The translations under genes and the position numbers were made by a program. Below, piece by piece: positions 23,923-32,133 of a DNA stretch of 64,000 nt (the stretch's first letter is position 1; each line of letters opens with the position of its first letter). The notes under the pieces were generated by a model, which saw only the letters and a list, made by a program, of their open reading frames with translations, ran no database searches and was not told the origin of the DNA. Origin of the DNA: Durusdinium trenchii (Eukaryota > Sar > Dinophyceae > Suessiales > Symbiodiniaceae); contig CAXAMN010021584.1 of the NCBI GenBank assembly GCA_963970005.1, positions 1,883,558 to 1,947,557 of the forward strand, in the 5' to 3' direction.

Positions 23923-23952
23923 ACCAAGCTCCAGGGTTACGCGTGTAGAGCC

Positions 23953-25455
23953 ATGGCGAACGTCGGCACACCTCCTGTGCCAAGAAGTGATGGTAGTGAT
24001 GGAGTTGAAGGTGAACCCGCGGCTGCGGGATCAGCAAGGTCTCGGGTGCGAGGCCAGGAGTTTTCCCCGGCAGGAGCCGGGATGTCTGACGAGTTTGACA
24101 GTGATGAGTTTCGAGAGTTCGTGCAAGAACGTCGACGCCGTGCTCGAGAACGAGACCGCGGACGAGGACGTGGTGAGGAAGATGATGAATGGAAAGGCGG
24201 TGGCTCGTCGGCGAAACCGCCTGAATGGGATGGTGACTCCACGCCATTCCAGGACTGGTTGATCAAAGCAAGATTATGGCTGGCGACAACAAAAGTAAGA
24301 AAGACCTCTCAGGGTCCTCTGATTCTCCAAGGTCTTTCAGGAGTGGCCTTCCACACGTTCAAACATTGGGCCAAGGACATGGAATGGCTTCGAGATGAAC
24401 AAGGAGGGCATCGCCTGTTAGCCGCGATGGATCAGCCAGAGAACTTCGGAGAAGACAAGGAGGAGGATCTGTTGAGTTCGTTGGCCAAGGTGACCTACCA
24501 CATCCGACGAGACCGAACTGAAGGTCATCGAGTGTTCTTCAACAGGTGGGAAGAGGCCATGAGACGGGTGGCCACTCACCAAGTGGTCCTCCCAGATGCT
24601 TACAAAGGCTTCTTGCTCATCAACGCCTTGAATCTAGGTGACCAGGACATCAAGAATATGATGAATTTCACAAGAGGCAGCATCGCCACCAAGGATGTGA
24701 AAGAATGGCTTCGAAAACACGAGACGAAGCTGATGGCGAAGGAGGTCGGCATTGAGGTCATGAAAAACAAGAGCAAAGCTACCGCCGGGACTTCTTCGAC
24801 TACCTCGGTGCACCACCTCAATGCGGATGAGAACCTGGACTACCACGACGAGGACGAGATTCTCGAGGCCGTCCTGGAAGAGTTGAATGAAGAGGAGGAC
24901 GGTGACCTGGGAGAGGATGGAAATGACGCAGAAGAAGAGGTACTAGATGAACATGAGGTCAAGGAGATCTTGAACACCATGTACCAGAAACGCACATTCA
25001 GCCAAAGCCTGAAGCTGAAGAAAGCCAAAGAACTCGCCAGGGGCTTCGGCGGCTGGAAAGGCTCAGGAAAAGACAAGGGAAAAGGAGGAAAAGGGAAGAT
25101 GATCGACCACTTGAAGCAGAACAGTAGATGTGCAATCTGCAAGAAAATCGGTCATTGGCATCGAGAATGTCCAGAAGGCAAGGGTCGAGGAAAGACCAAC
25201 GTCAAGGAGACCTACTACATGGAGGCGATGCCGAAGGATTCAACCGCAGAGGCCTATTTCTGCGGACATCTTGAAGTGCTCCCTGAAGCTGAGGAGACGG
25301 ACATGAAGGAGTTCAACGACGAAAAGTTGTTCCTCCTCACGGATCCAGATGAAAGAGAAGAGAGAGAAATGGTGAACAATATCGTCACTTGGTGGAGAAC
25401 TATGATGGACCTGAGGGATGGCCAGAATCTTCCGACGTTGAGAAGGATGCGGTGA
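23953..25455 (+). CDS. Gag polyprotein of element 1
   Basis: 500 codons in frame 1, starting at CCATGG 43 nt after the LTR. Gag packages the element RNA in a cytoplasmic virus-like particle. Residues 1-80 are Arg/Asp/Glu-rich. About 90-290 is a helical capsid-like region (starting near WDGDSTPFQDWL) like other copia Gags. About 295-340 is strongly acidic, about 365-386 is Gly/Lys-rich, and 393-406 is a CCHC zinc knuckle (C393-x2-C396-x4-H401-x4-C406) for RNA binding. The C-terminal tail past residue ~470 is probably out of frame, because the protease frame opens at 25353 and overlaps. The downstream frame is -1 to this one, so Pol would need frameshifting here or a base has been lost. Confidence 0.9.
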   Translation: MANVGTPPVPRSDGSDGVEGEPAAAGSARSRVRGQEFSPAGAGMSDEFDSDEFREFVQERRRRARERDRGRGRGEEDDEWKGGGSSAKPPEWDGDSTPFQDWLIKARLWLATTKVRKTSQGPLILQGLSGVAFHTFKHWAKDMEWLRDEQGGHRLLAAMDQPENFGEDKEEDLLSSLAKVTYHIRRDRTEGHRVFFNRWEEAMRRVATHQVVLPDAYKGFLLINALNLGDQDIKNMMNFTRGSIATKDVKEWLRKHETKLMAKEVGIEVMKNKSKATAGTSSTTSVHHLNADENLDYHDEDEILEAVLEELNEEEDGDLGEDGNDAEEEVLDEHEVKEILNTMYQKRTFSQSLKLKKAKELARGFGGWKGSGKDKGKGGKGKMIDHLKQNSRCAICKKIGHWHRECPEGKGRGKTNVKETYYMEAMPKDSTAEAYFCGHLEVLPEAEETDMKEFNDEKLFLLTDPDEREEREMVNNIVTWWRTMMDLRDGQNLPTLRRMR

Positions 25456-26267
25456 CAACACCGTTGATGCCTCCGTCGGTGGCCAAACCTTCAACGAGTT
25501 CAAGCCCAGCTGAGCCCGAGGGTGGATCGCAAGACGATCTTTTTGAAGTGGTGACCAGCTCCCACGATGTAGCTGGAGACATGAACATGTCTCAATCCCG
25601 ATATAAGGTCCAATGCGCTGCTATTGGGGGGGATATCGGGAAAGTAAGTCATGAGGTTTTGTTTGTTAGGGGTGATTCTAATTTGCGGGGGAGAGCAACC
25701 GAGAATCATGATAAGCCAAGTGACCACCGCAGGACCTCGTCGCATCGTCGTCAGACAAGTTCAACATCAAACCATGAAGGAACTAACCATGATGATGGAT
25801 GTGCAACCATTGACACTGGATGTCAACGCATGGCCGTCGGAGAAGAAACGCTCTACCGTCTCGCCCGACAACTACCACAAAATCTGGGAGTTGGACGAAT
25901 ACCTCAAGAACATCGGTTTCGGTCGGTGAATGGAACTACATCCACGTCACATTTGGCATCCATCCCGACGAGTCTGGGCACAAAAGGTAGCGTTTTGAGG
26001 CCAGCAATCTTTCAAGAAGGGGAATCCAAGAAGGCACCGTTTCTTATTTCACTACCCTTCCTACTTCATTGTCGGTCGGTTCTTTATCTCGATCCTCAAA
26101 AAGGACTACGATTGTTTCTTCGACGATTTGGGTTTGGGGTTGATTGCCACCTCGGTCCAACAGGAGCACTACGAGTTCCCCTCAACCAATTCACGAAGGA
26201 TCAAACTGACCGGTTACACAACTACATGAACAGTTGCGGAACGATTCGGCCGAGTTCGAGGTGCTGA
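25389..26267 (+). CDS. Protease region of element 1 pol (separate frame)
   Basis: Open in frame 0; the last upstream stop is TGA at 25350-25352, so entry must come by frame change from Gag between 25353 and 25455. An aspartic-protease active site, ATIDTGC, has its Asp at 25812-25814 and is followed by a conserved-looking protease body (FRSVNG..TS at about 25917-25945, LGPTGALRVP near 26151-26180). The protease matures the Gag-Pol particle and works as a dimer. The first ~140 codons are a low-complexity Ser/Pro/Glu linker. Near the end the frame looks disturbed: 26226-26270 reads better in frame 2 (QLRNDSAEFEVLK), after which frame 0 resumes, so the TGA at 26265-26267 may be only an out-of-phase codon between two compensating indels. 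Confidence 0.75.
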   Translation: MVENYDGPEGWPESSDVEKDAVTTPLMPPSVAKPSTSSSPAEPEGGSQDDLFEVVTSSHDVAGDMNMSQSRYKVQCAAIGGDIGKVSHEVLFVRGDSNLRGRATENHDKPSDHRRTSSHRRQTSSTSNHEGTNHDDGCATIDTGCQRMAVGEETLYRLARQLPQNLGVGRIPQEHRFRSVNGTTSTSHLASIPTSLGTKGSVLRPAIFQEGESKKAPFLISLPFLLHCRSVLYLDPQKGLRLFLRRFGFGVDCHLGPTGALRVPLNQFTKDQTDRLHNYMNSCGTIRPSSRC

Positions 26268-26357
26268 AAATCGGAAATGATGCCCTCCATGGTTCAAGCT
26301 GTGAACCCAAAAGCCCAAGCACTGAATCAAGCTCAGTGATCCCGACGGACGACTGCC

Positions 26358-27095
26358 ATGAAGCGCAGCCGCATCGAGGAAAACAAGTACGACAGCATTT
26401 GGGCAAGACTAGTGGCTCGCATGCTTTTTGTGATCCTCCGCCTGACCGAATTGGCCTTGTCGCTGATGGGGGAGAGAATCTACATGGGAACGATGGACGA
26501 CACCGATGTCGAGGTGACCGACATGGAGGATCAAGGGTGGGAGCAGATCAAGCCTCATGGGTGGAACAAGGCCTTCAGTCTTTGGCCGAGAGCACTCCGC
26601 CCGGGACAGAGCAGGACGATCTCAGAAGCCGACAGATCGATTTCCCCGGTCAGCCAAACACCACCAACAGCCTCCGAAGAGAAGAGTCCTTCCAGCTATC
26701 GGGCAACATCTGTGACGCCAAGCACGCCACCCGAACTGATGACAAAGGCTCCACTACCGAAGGCATTTCCACAGGACATCAAGAAGAAGACGAACAAGAA
26801 GGAGCCAGAGGAGTTGGAGGAGATCGACATGGAGAAATGCAAGCATACTCGTACATCCAAGCGAGGAACCAATGCCTTTGTCACGGTGGAGAAGTGTCTT
26901 CAGTGCGGCAAGACTCTGAAATCGGAGAGGAAATCGGAATCAGAGATAACATCCATCAAGAAGGAGATCGAATCCCCATCGATGGAACCAGGAGAAGATC
27001 AGCAGAAGGACCAGACCGAGTTCGCGGAGTTCCTCGAGTACCAGAAGTGGAAGAAGGAGAAAGAAAAACAACGAACTGGAGGAAACAAGAAATGA
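26358..27095 (+). CDS. Pol linker of element 1 with zinc-ribbon-like motif
   Basis: 245 codons in frame 0, continuing the protease frame after TGA at 26337-26339. The upstream peptide MVQAVNPKAQALNQAQ runs straight into that TGA in the same frame, which suggests the stop is a mutation rather than a true end. The region is charged, probably disordered and partly coiled coil. It contains C-x-H-x16-C-x2-C (26838-26906: CKH ... CLQCG), which could bind zinc. It ends in TGA at 27093-27095, overlapping the ATG of the next frame as ATGA. Function unknown; it lies between protease and the methyltransferase-like domain. A separate gene start at 26358 is unlikely. Confidence 0.6.
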   Translation: MKRSRIEENKYDSIWARLVARMLFVILRLTELALSLMGERIYMGTMDDTDVEVTDMEDQGWEQIKPHGWNKAFSLWPRALRPGQSRTISEADRSISPVSQTPPTASEEKSPSSYRATSVTPSTPPELMTKAPLPKAFPQDIKKKTNKKEPEELEEIDMEKCKHTRTSKRGTNAFVTVEKCLQCGKTLKSERKSESEITSIKKEIESPSMEPGEDQQKDQTEFAEFLEYQKWKKEKEKQRTGGNKK

Positions 27096-29206
27096 TGAGC
27101 CTGGGACCTTGGCGAGAACTTGGGGAAAAGAATCGGAAAGCGATGGAAGCCTCCTTGAAGATGGCAGAGAACTACATGATGGAGATTATGACGCTTCTGA
27201 GAGAGGATGAGCCACTTTGTGCCATAGAGAAAAACTTAGAGCGCATCAAGTCCAACACGCGGGTCCACCAACACTATGCTAGAATGATTAAGGGATCCCC
27301 AAAGACAGTTGTCGAGATTTTCAACCCGAAGCGCTTCGCTCCGCAATGCCACCGATCAGGACTCATTGCATCGGCAGCATTTGACCTAGAACTTGGAGAT
27401 GAACTTCTTGATCCACGAGAAAGAGATAGAGTAAAGAGGTTCATTCGGGAACTCAAGCCAGGTTTGACAGTGATCTCACCGCCCTGCACTTTGTTCAGCA
27501 TCATGCAGAACATGAACGTGATGAAGAAGGACTTCCGTCGTCGATTGAGGGAAGCCCGAATTCTTCTGAACTTTGCATGTGAAATCATCACACAGATCAT
27601 GGAGTACGGAGGCGCCTTCCTACTAGAACAGCCGCTTACCTCAAGAGCATGGACAGAACGAGCCCTACAGAAGATCCTACAACATGAAGACAGTATTTTG
27701 AGCACCTGTGATCAATGCCAATATGGACTACATGATGCAAATGGGGAACCCATGCAGAAGAGAACCGGCTGGGTCACCAATCGGCAGGAGATTGCCGAGC
27801 AACTGAAGAAACGTTGTGATGGAGCCCATCAACATGTACCTGTTCTTGGACAATGCCATGGTGAGAGCCGCGCGCGACAAGCTCAAAGATATCCAGAAGG
27901 CTTGGTCCAAGCCATTCTAAGAGGATATGCACGGTCCATCAAGGAAGACGAGAAGGCAAACAACCTAGAGATCCGATGGCTGGGGACCCATGATTGCCGA
28001 GAGCTAGAAGATCGAGAAATCAATTGGCAGAGAAAATGGGCATGGTTCACCCATGTCATGGAACATGAAGTGCACGCCCTACCAGAAGAAGGAGAAGAAA
28101 AACAAGAAGAGAATGAATCGCAAAGAGAGAAAACATATCTACCTCGAGAGCGACCATTCACCACAGAGCAACTGGTCAGAAGAGCTCATGAAGGTCTCGG
28201 ACATCCAGGAAATGATCGATTGGCAAGGATCTTGAAGAACGCCAACGCCTCCAAGAAAGCGATCGACTATGCAAAAAATTTGGTATGTGCAACGTGCCAA
28301 CAACATCAACTAGTGCGACCACCTAGAGCTGCCGCACCACCAAAAGAATTACCTCCAAACCACACGATTGGAGTGGATACCATTTGGTTACCAACACCCG
28401 GCAAAAAGAGAAGAATGGCACTGAACATCGTTTGCTGGTCAACTCGATTTCAAATGGTGATCCCATTGCGAAGCCACACCGCACCGGACACTAGAAGAGC
28501 CTATTTGGAGTGGGTTCGCTTCATGGGGGTACCTCAACGCCTATTTACAGATCTCGGAAAGGAGTTCTGTTCAGCCTTTCAAGACGGAGCTGAACTTGAC
28601 GACACCATCGTGGAACCTAGTGCACTAGAAATGCCAACACAGCGATCCATCACGGAAAGAGCTGGTAAGACCTTCAAGGAGATCTTGATCAAAACAATGG
28701 AGACCTATGCCACACAAACAGAGTCGGAATGGCGAGATCTCATCGACATTGTCAACATGACGGTAAACCGTCTGTCGAATCGATCAGGTTTTTCACCAGC
28801 ACAGAGACTGTTGGGCTACACACCAAAGATGCCAGGTGGTCTACAATTCCTCACCAATGAAGAGCAGAAGGAAAGAAACTGGGCCACGAGAGGAGATCTT
28901 CAATTGCAGAGATCCCAAACAATGAGACTGGCCGCAGCAAAAGCATTTCACGAAGTAGAGTGCCAGCAAGCTTTGACCAACTCACTCCATGCCGGACGTC
29001 GAGATGTTCCGGAATATGAGGTTGGACAGACAGTATACTTTTGGAGACGAGCTGGCCAGCAAAAGTGGTACTCACATCACCACCCGGAGCGATATGGATC
29101 AACTTCCGACGACATATCGTCAAAGCTGCACCCGAACAACTCCGACATGCAAGTGAAGACGAACATCACTCGCTCTCTTCATGGATGGAAGGTCTTTCAA
29201 ATCTGA
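27092..29206 (+). CDS. Methyltransferase-like domain plus integrase of element 1
   Basis: Frame 2, read here from ATG at 27092 although the frame is open further upstream. First ~270 codons: a Rossmann-like segment with TVVEIFNPKRFA, then SPPCTLFS (PPC at 27479-27487) and LLEQP (27626-27634), an arrangement like motifs I, IV and VI of C5 DNA methyltransferases. Then integrase: zinc region HEGLGHPG ... VCATC (H-x-H, C-x2-C), catalytic Asp in GVDTIW, Asp in FTDLGKEF and Glu in TERAGKTF, the last two 35 residues apart (DD35E). Integrase inserts the cDNA. The C-terminal VGQTVYFWRR resembles the post-integrase GKGY-type module. From about 29064 coding continues in frame 1 at an AAAA run, so the last ~47 codons here are probably out of frame. 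Confidence 0.8.
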   Translation: MMSLGPWRELGEKNRKAMEASLKMAENYMMEIMTLLREDEPLCAIEKNLERIKSNTRVHQHYARMIKGSPKTVVEIFNPKRFAPQCHRSGLIASAAFDLELGDELLDPRERDRVKRFIRELKPGLTVISPPCTLFSIMQNMNVMKKDFRRRLREARILLNFACEIITQIMEYGGAFLLEQPLTSRAWTERALQKILQHEDSILSTCDQCQYGLHDANGEPMQKRTGWVTNRQEIAEQLKKRCDGAHQHVPVLGQCHGESRARQAQRYPEGLVQAILRGYARSIKEDEKANNLEIRWLGTHDCRELEDREINWQRKWAWFTHVMEHEVHALPEEGEEKQEENESQREKTYLPRERPFTTEQLVRRAHEGLGHPGNDRLARILKNANASKKAIDYAKNLVCATCQQHQLVRPPRAAAPPKELPPNHTIGVDTIWLPTPGKKRRMALNIVCWSTRFQMVIPLRSHTAPDTRRAYLEWVRFMGVPQRLFTDLGKEFCSAFQDGAELDDTIVEPSALEMPTQRSITERAGKTFKEILIKTMETYATQTESEWRDLIDIVNMTVNRLSNRSGFSPAQRLLGYTPKMPGGLQFLTNEEQKERNWATRGDLQLQRSQTMRLAAAKAFHEVECQQALTNSLHAGRRDVPEYEVGQTVYFWRRAGQQKWYSHHHPERYGSTSDDISSKLHPNNSDMQVKTNITRSLHGWKVFQI

Positions 29207-30216
29207 GACACATCATGTCGGAAGAACCAAAGGCAGGCTACATCGACCTCACTAAGGAGTACAAGAGTGAAGAATTAGATCAAGAACTAGAAAATGAAAC
29301 GCCATTCGAGGATGAAGGAATGAAGAAACCTCGATACAAGATCGAAGGGAAAACACCCGTCAAGGAAGTGGAAGCCAGACCTGAGGAGGATGAATGGATG
29401 TGGAACGAACAGAAGGGCATTCTTCTGAGATTCCACGTGAACCTCCGAAAGACGCTCTTTAAGCCCACGGACGTAGAGGACTGCCCCGTGGACTACAACA
29501 AGCTGAACAATGTTCGAAGAACAACTATGTACTTCGAGGATGGCCAGAGCAAGGAGATCGTTGATGACTGGAGAAGTGAGGAACAAGTGCAAGAGAGAGC
29601 TTGGAAAGGAAGAACAGAGTTCTATTTGGACCCCATCCCATTTCCATGGGACATTGAGCCGCCAATGAAGGAACAACCCACCCCAGGCGGGATGGATACT
29701 ACTCCAACGGAAGATCAACGACATAGAGACCGAGAACTGGAAGAAGAACCAGAGTCAAAGATCAACAAGAGACAAGGAGAAGATGATCATGAACAAAGGC
29801 AGGAGAAGAAGGCAAGACATGAAGATGAAAACGAAAGAATTAGAGGACAAGTGCGAAGAATGGAAGAAGAGCCAGATGAAGCTGAAGAGTCAGGAAACAA
29901 CAAAAGACAACGCATCGATTGGGTGGAGGTCAGGTTTCAGACCTTGGTACCTGAAATTCGAAAACAAAAAGGTGAGAGAAATTCCTCAAGGCGATTCAAA
30001 AGGAAGTCAACAACAACATCTCCACGGGAGCATATGAGATTATCTCACCAGAGGAATCAGAAGAGATCCGTCGAGCAGGACACAACATCCTACAATCCAG
30101 ATACGTCCTGGTTGAAAAGAGAATTGAACCAGATGAAGTCGAAGCCATTCAAAACGAGGAGCTGCTACTTCGAGAAGATGAACACGGTGGTTTCAAAGCA
30201 AAAGCTCGACATGTGA
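29041..30216 (+). CDS. Hinge between integrase and reverse transcriptase, element 1
   Basis: Frame 1. Natural coding probably spans about 29065-29979. It begins with the end of the integrase module (AIWINFRRHIVKAAPEQLR), followed by a long charged Glu/Lys/Arg-rich linker with several short acidic repeats. At about 29979 coding passes to frame 0 at an AGAAATTC run, because EKFLKAIQKEV of the reverse transcriptase N-terminus is in frame 0 just after a frame-0 TGA at 29973-29975. The last ~79 codons here are therefore probably spurious. No enzymatic motif. In vivo it would be part of one polyprotein. Confidence 0.6.
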   Translation: METSWPAKVVLTSPPGAIWINFRRHIVKAAPEQLRHASEDEHHSLSSWMEGLSNLRHIMSEEPKAGYIDLTKEYKSEELDQELENETPFEDEGMKKPRYKIEGKTPVKEVEARPEEDEWMWNEQKGILLRFHVNLRKTLFKPTDVEDCPVDYNKLNNVRRTTMYFEDGQSKEIVDDWRSEEQVQERAWKGRTEFYLDPIPFPWDIEPPMKEQPTPGGMDTTPTEDQRHRDRELEEEPESKINKRQGEDDHEQRQEKKARHEDENERIRGQVRRMEEEPDEAEESGNNKRQRIDWVEVRFQTLVPEIRKQKGERNSSRRFKRKSTTTSPREHMRLSHQRNQKRSVEQDTTSYNPDTSWLKRELNQMKSKPFKTRSCYFEKMNTVVSKQKLDM

Positions 30217-31988
30217 TGAAAGGTTTCAGCGAACCTGACTCAGAATGGCTCGATGCAGCAACTCCACAAGTGGCACCAGAAACAGTCCTACTGGTTCTAC
30301 AGGCGATCTGCTCCCGAAGATGGGAACCTGGATACCTGGACTTCACCCAGGCTTTTCACAGCGGAGATGAGATATCCAGGTTGCTTTATGCCGAACTTCC
30401 TCCAGAAGGACTACCGGGAGTACAAAATCGCCAGCTACTACGACTAAAAAAACACTGCTACGGACTGTTAGATGGGCCATATCAATGGTACAAACATCTC
30501 CAACGAACTCTAGTGAACTTGGGATATGAACAATCTCAAGCAGATCCATGCCTCTTCTTCTTATTCGAGGAATCAGAACATCCAGCTCGAGATGGAAATC
30601 AAGAAAGAAAGCTCCTGGGAATCATTGGAGTGGCAACAGATGATCTACTCCATGGAGGAGGAGAAGAGCATTGGAAGAAGATGAAATGGATCCAACAACA
30701 CTACAAGTTGGGAAAATTCGCCAAAGGAGATGGAAGATTTGTTGGTAAGGAGATCAAGTGCCTCCCTGACGGATATATCAAGGTCCATCAGAACATGTAC
30801 GTCAAGGAAAAGATCAAGACGATGGACATCCCCAAGGAGCGGAAAACACAGAAATACAACCTGTGCACCGACCAAGAAGTCTCCGCTCTTCGAGCCCTCT
30901 TGGGCTCACTAGCATGGCTGGCCAAGGAAACCCGGCCAGACTTGATGGGACGAGTATGCATACTCCAACAATGCATGCCCAAACCGTATGTCAGAGACAT
31001 GATCGAGGCAAACGCCTTAGCACAAGAAGCGATCCAAGAAGTTGATGCTGGCATCATCATCGCGCCGATCCCGGCCAAGGACCTTCAAATTGGATCCGCA
31101 TCAGATGCCAGCTGGGGAAATACACCTTGCAAGGAGTTGGAAGAGAAGAGCAGAGATTTTTGGGAAGAACGAGGTGATCTTTGGATTCGCCATCATGTTC
31201 AACCTCGACACTTACTATTTCATCCTGGAGCTGATCCCAATGGACCCCAACTCCATGACCTAGAGGCCGAAAGAGCAACCTGGGTAGATGGTGAACTCTT
31301 TGAAGACACATGGAACAGACGAGAGGATTTCCGAAAACATGGAGAAGCAGAATGGAAAGGTCACACCGTTTTCATGAAAAAGAGGGGAAAGAAAAACAAG
31401 ATCGAGATTCATGAAAAGTTTCTTCAGGTTGGCCGCACTCACAGCCAAGGCGGGCACATCATCTATGCCTACGACAAGGCGCTTGAAGTTGAACAATCAC
31501 CCCAACCAATCTCAATATTGAGTTGGAAGAGCTACAAGCTGAAGAGATGTACGGTAAACACTCTAGCTGCTGAAGCCCAAGCTATGGTTCAAGGAGTTGG
31601 AGCATCCTATTGGATGCGGTTCCTTTGGTCTGAAATCAAAGGACTTCGAATGGACCTGCTGAACTGGCAAGAACAGATCAGCAAAACACCTTTCATCACC
31701 GTAACTGACTCCAGATCCTTGTTCGACAACCTGAGCAAGTCAAAGAATGTGGCGGCCCACATCGAGGACAAAAGAACTGCCATCGATCTGACGATCTTGA
31801 AGAACGACATGATGGCTACAAAAGGACAGGTCCGGTGGGTTCCAGGCGAAATCATGATTTCGGACTCTCTTACTAAAAAGGGCCCCTCAACCTTCTTAAG
31901 AAAAACAATGAGAAACGCGTGTTGGACCCTATTTGAATTTGGGGCCAAAGAGCTCCAAAAGTGGACGTTTTTGGTCAACAAACTTTAG
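29976..31988 (+). CDS. Reverse transcriptase and RNase H of element 1
   Basis: Frame 0, open from 29976 to TAG at 31986-31988, six bases before the 3' LTR. The copia-type N-terminus (FKAKARHVMKGF) is followed by the first catalytic Asp in YLDFTQAF (30339-30341) and the catalytic pair in GVATDDLL (30639-30644). The usual copia sequence is YVDD, so ATDD is a variant with both Asp kept. RNase H: Asp in GSASDASWGN, Glu in LAAEAQAM, Asp in TVTDSRSL, then ISDSLTK. An insertion of roughly 115 residues lies between the first RNase H Asp segment and HSQGGHIIY. These domains copy the RNA into cDNA and remove the template. All catalytic residues are present, so this part looks functional although separated from Gag by frame breaks. 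Confidence 0.9.
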   Translation, partial: EKFLKAIQKEVNNNISTGAYEIISPEESEEIRRAGHNILQSRYVLVEKRIEPDEVEAIQNEELLLREDEHGGFKAKARHVMKGFSEPDSEWLDAATPQVAPETVLLVLQAICSRRWEPGYLDFTQAFHSGDEISRLLYAELPPEGLPGVQNRQLLRLKKHCYGLLDGPYQWYKHLQRTLVNLGYEQSQADPCLFFLFEESEHPARDGNQERKLLGIIGVATDDLLHGGGEEHWKKMKWIQQHYKLGKFAKGDGRFVGKEIKCLPDGYIKVHQNMYVKEKIKTMDIPKERKTQKYNLCTDQEVSALRALLGSLAWLAKETRPDLMGRVCILQQCMPKPYVRDMIEANALAQEAIQEVDAGIIIAPIPAKDLQIGSASDASWGNTPCKELEEKSRDFWEERGDLWIRHHVQPRHLLFHPGADPNGPQLHDLEAERATWVDGELFEDTWNRREDFRKHGEAEWKGHTVFMKKRGKKNKIEIHEKFLQVGRTHSQGGHIIYAYDKALEVEQSPQPISILSWKSYKLKRCTVNTLAAEAQAMVQGVGASYWMRFLWSEIKGLRMDLLNWQEQISKTPFITVTDSRSLFDNLSKSKNVAAHIEDKRTAIDLTILKNDMMATKGQVRWVPGEIMISDSLTKKGPSTFLRKTMRNACWTLFEFGAKELQKWTFLVNKL

Positions 31989-31994
31989 GAGCGA

Positions 31995-32128
31995 TGTGAA
32001 TCCGGCATCGGACTCCTTTGACCAAAACACGTCACAATCGAGAAGTGTACCGTTCGCGTTCCACATCAAGCTGGGCAAGAGGACCCTGTGTTCTGCGGCA
32101 AAATGACCGCTCTGCCATGCTATCCACA
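31995..32128 (+). repeat. 3' LTR of element 1 (134 bp)
   Basis: Identical to 23776-23909. A weak purine tract (AGGAGCGA, 31987-31994) directly precedes it and overlaps the stop codon of pol. Confidence 0.95.
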
Positions 32129-32133
32129 GAAAT
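32129..32133. repeat. Target-site duplication of element 1, right (GAAAT)
   Basis: Matches 23771-23775 and lies flush with the CA end of the LTR. Confidence 0.95.

Larger units (their letters stand above)
23776..32128 (+). mobile_element. Ty1/copia-type LTR retrotransposon 1, pol frame broken
   Basis: An 8353-bp element bounded by identical 134-bp LTRs (TG...CA) and a GAAAT target duplication. Order: LTR, primer-binding site, Gag with a CCHC knuckle, protease (DTG), linker with a zinc-ribbon-like motif, methyltransferase-like PPC domain, integrase, reverse transcriptase, RNase H, LTR. Integrase before reverse transcriptase is the Ty1/copia (Pseudoviridae) order. The coding frames are 1, 0, 2, 1, 0 (start position modulo 3), every net step being -1, with at least one in-frame TGA at 26337-26339. 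Identical LTRs suggest a recent insertion, which conflicts with the broken frame. Confidence 0.95.

Noticed and set aside
24600..25142. Minus-strand open frames within element 1 gag
   Set aside because: Shadow frames opposite the Gag coding strand, with no motifs.
30213..30219. Stop-restart overlap TGATG as start of a separate reverse transcriptase gene in element 1
   Set aside because: The conserved reverse transcriptase N-terminus is already in the same frame upstream (from 29976), so translation does not begin here.
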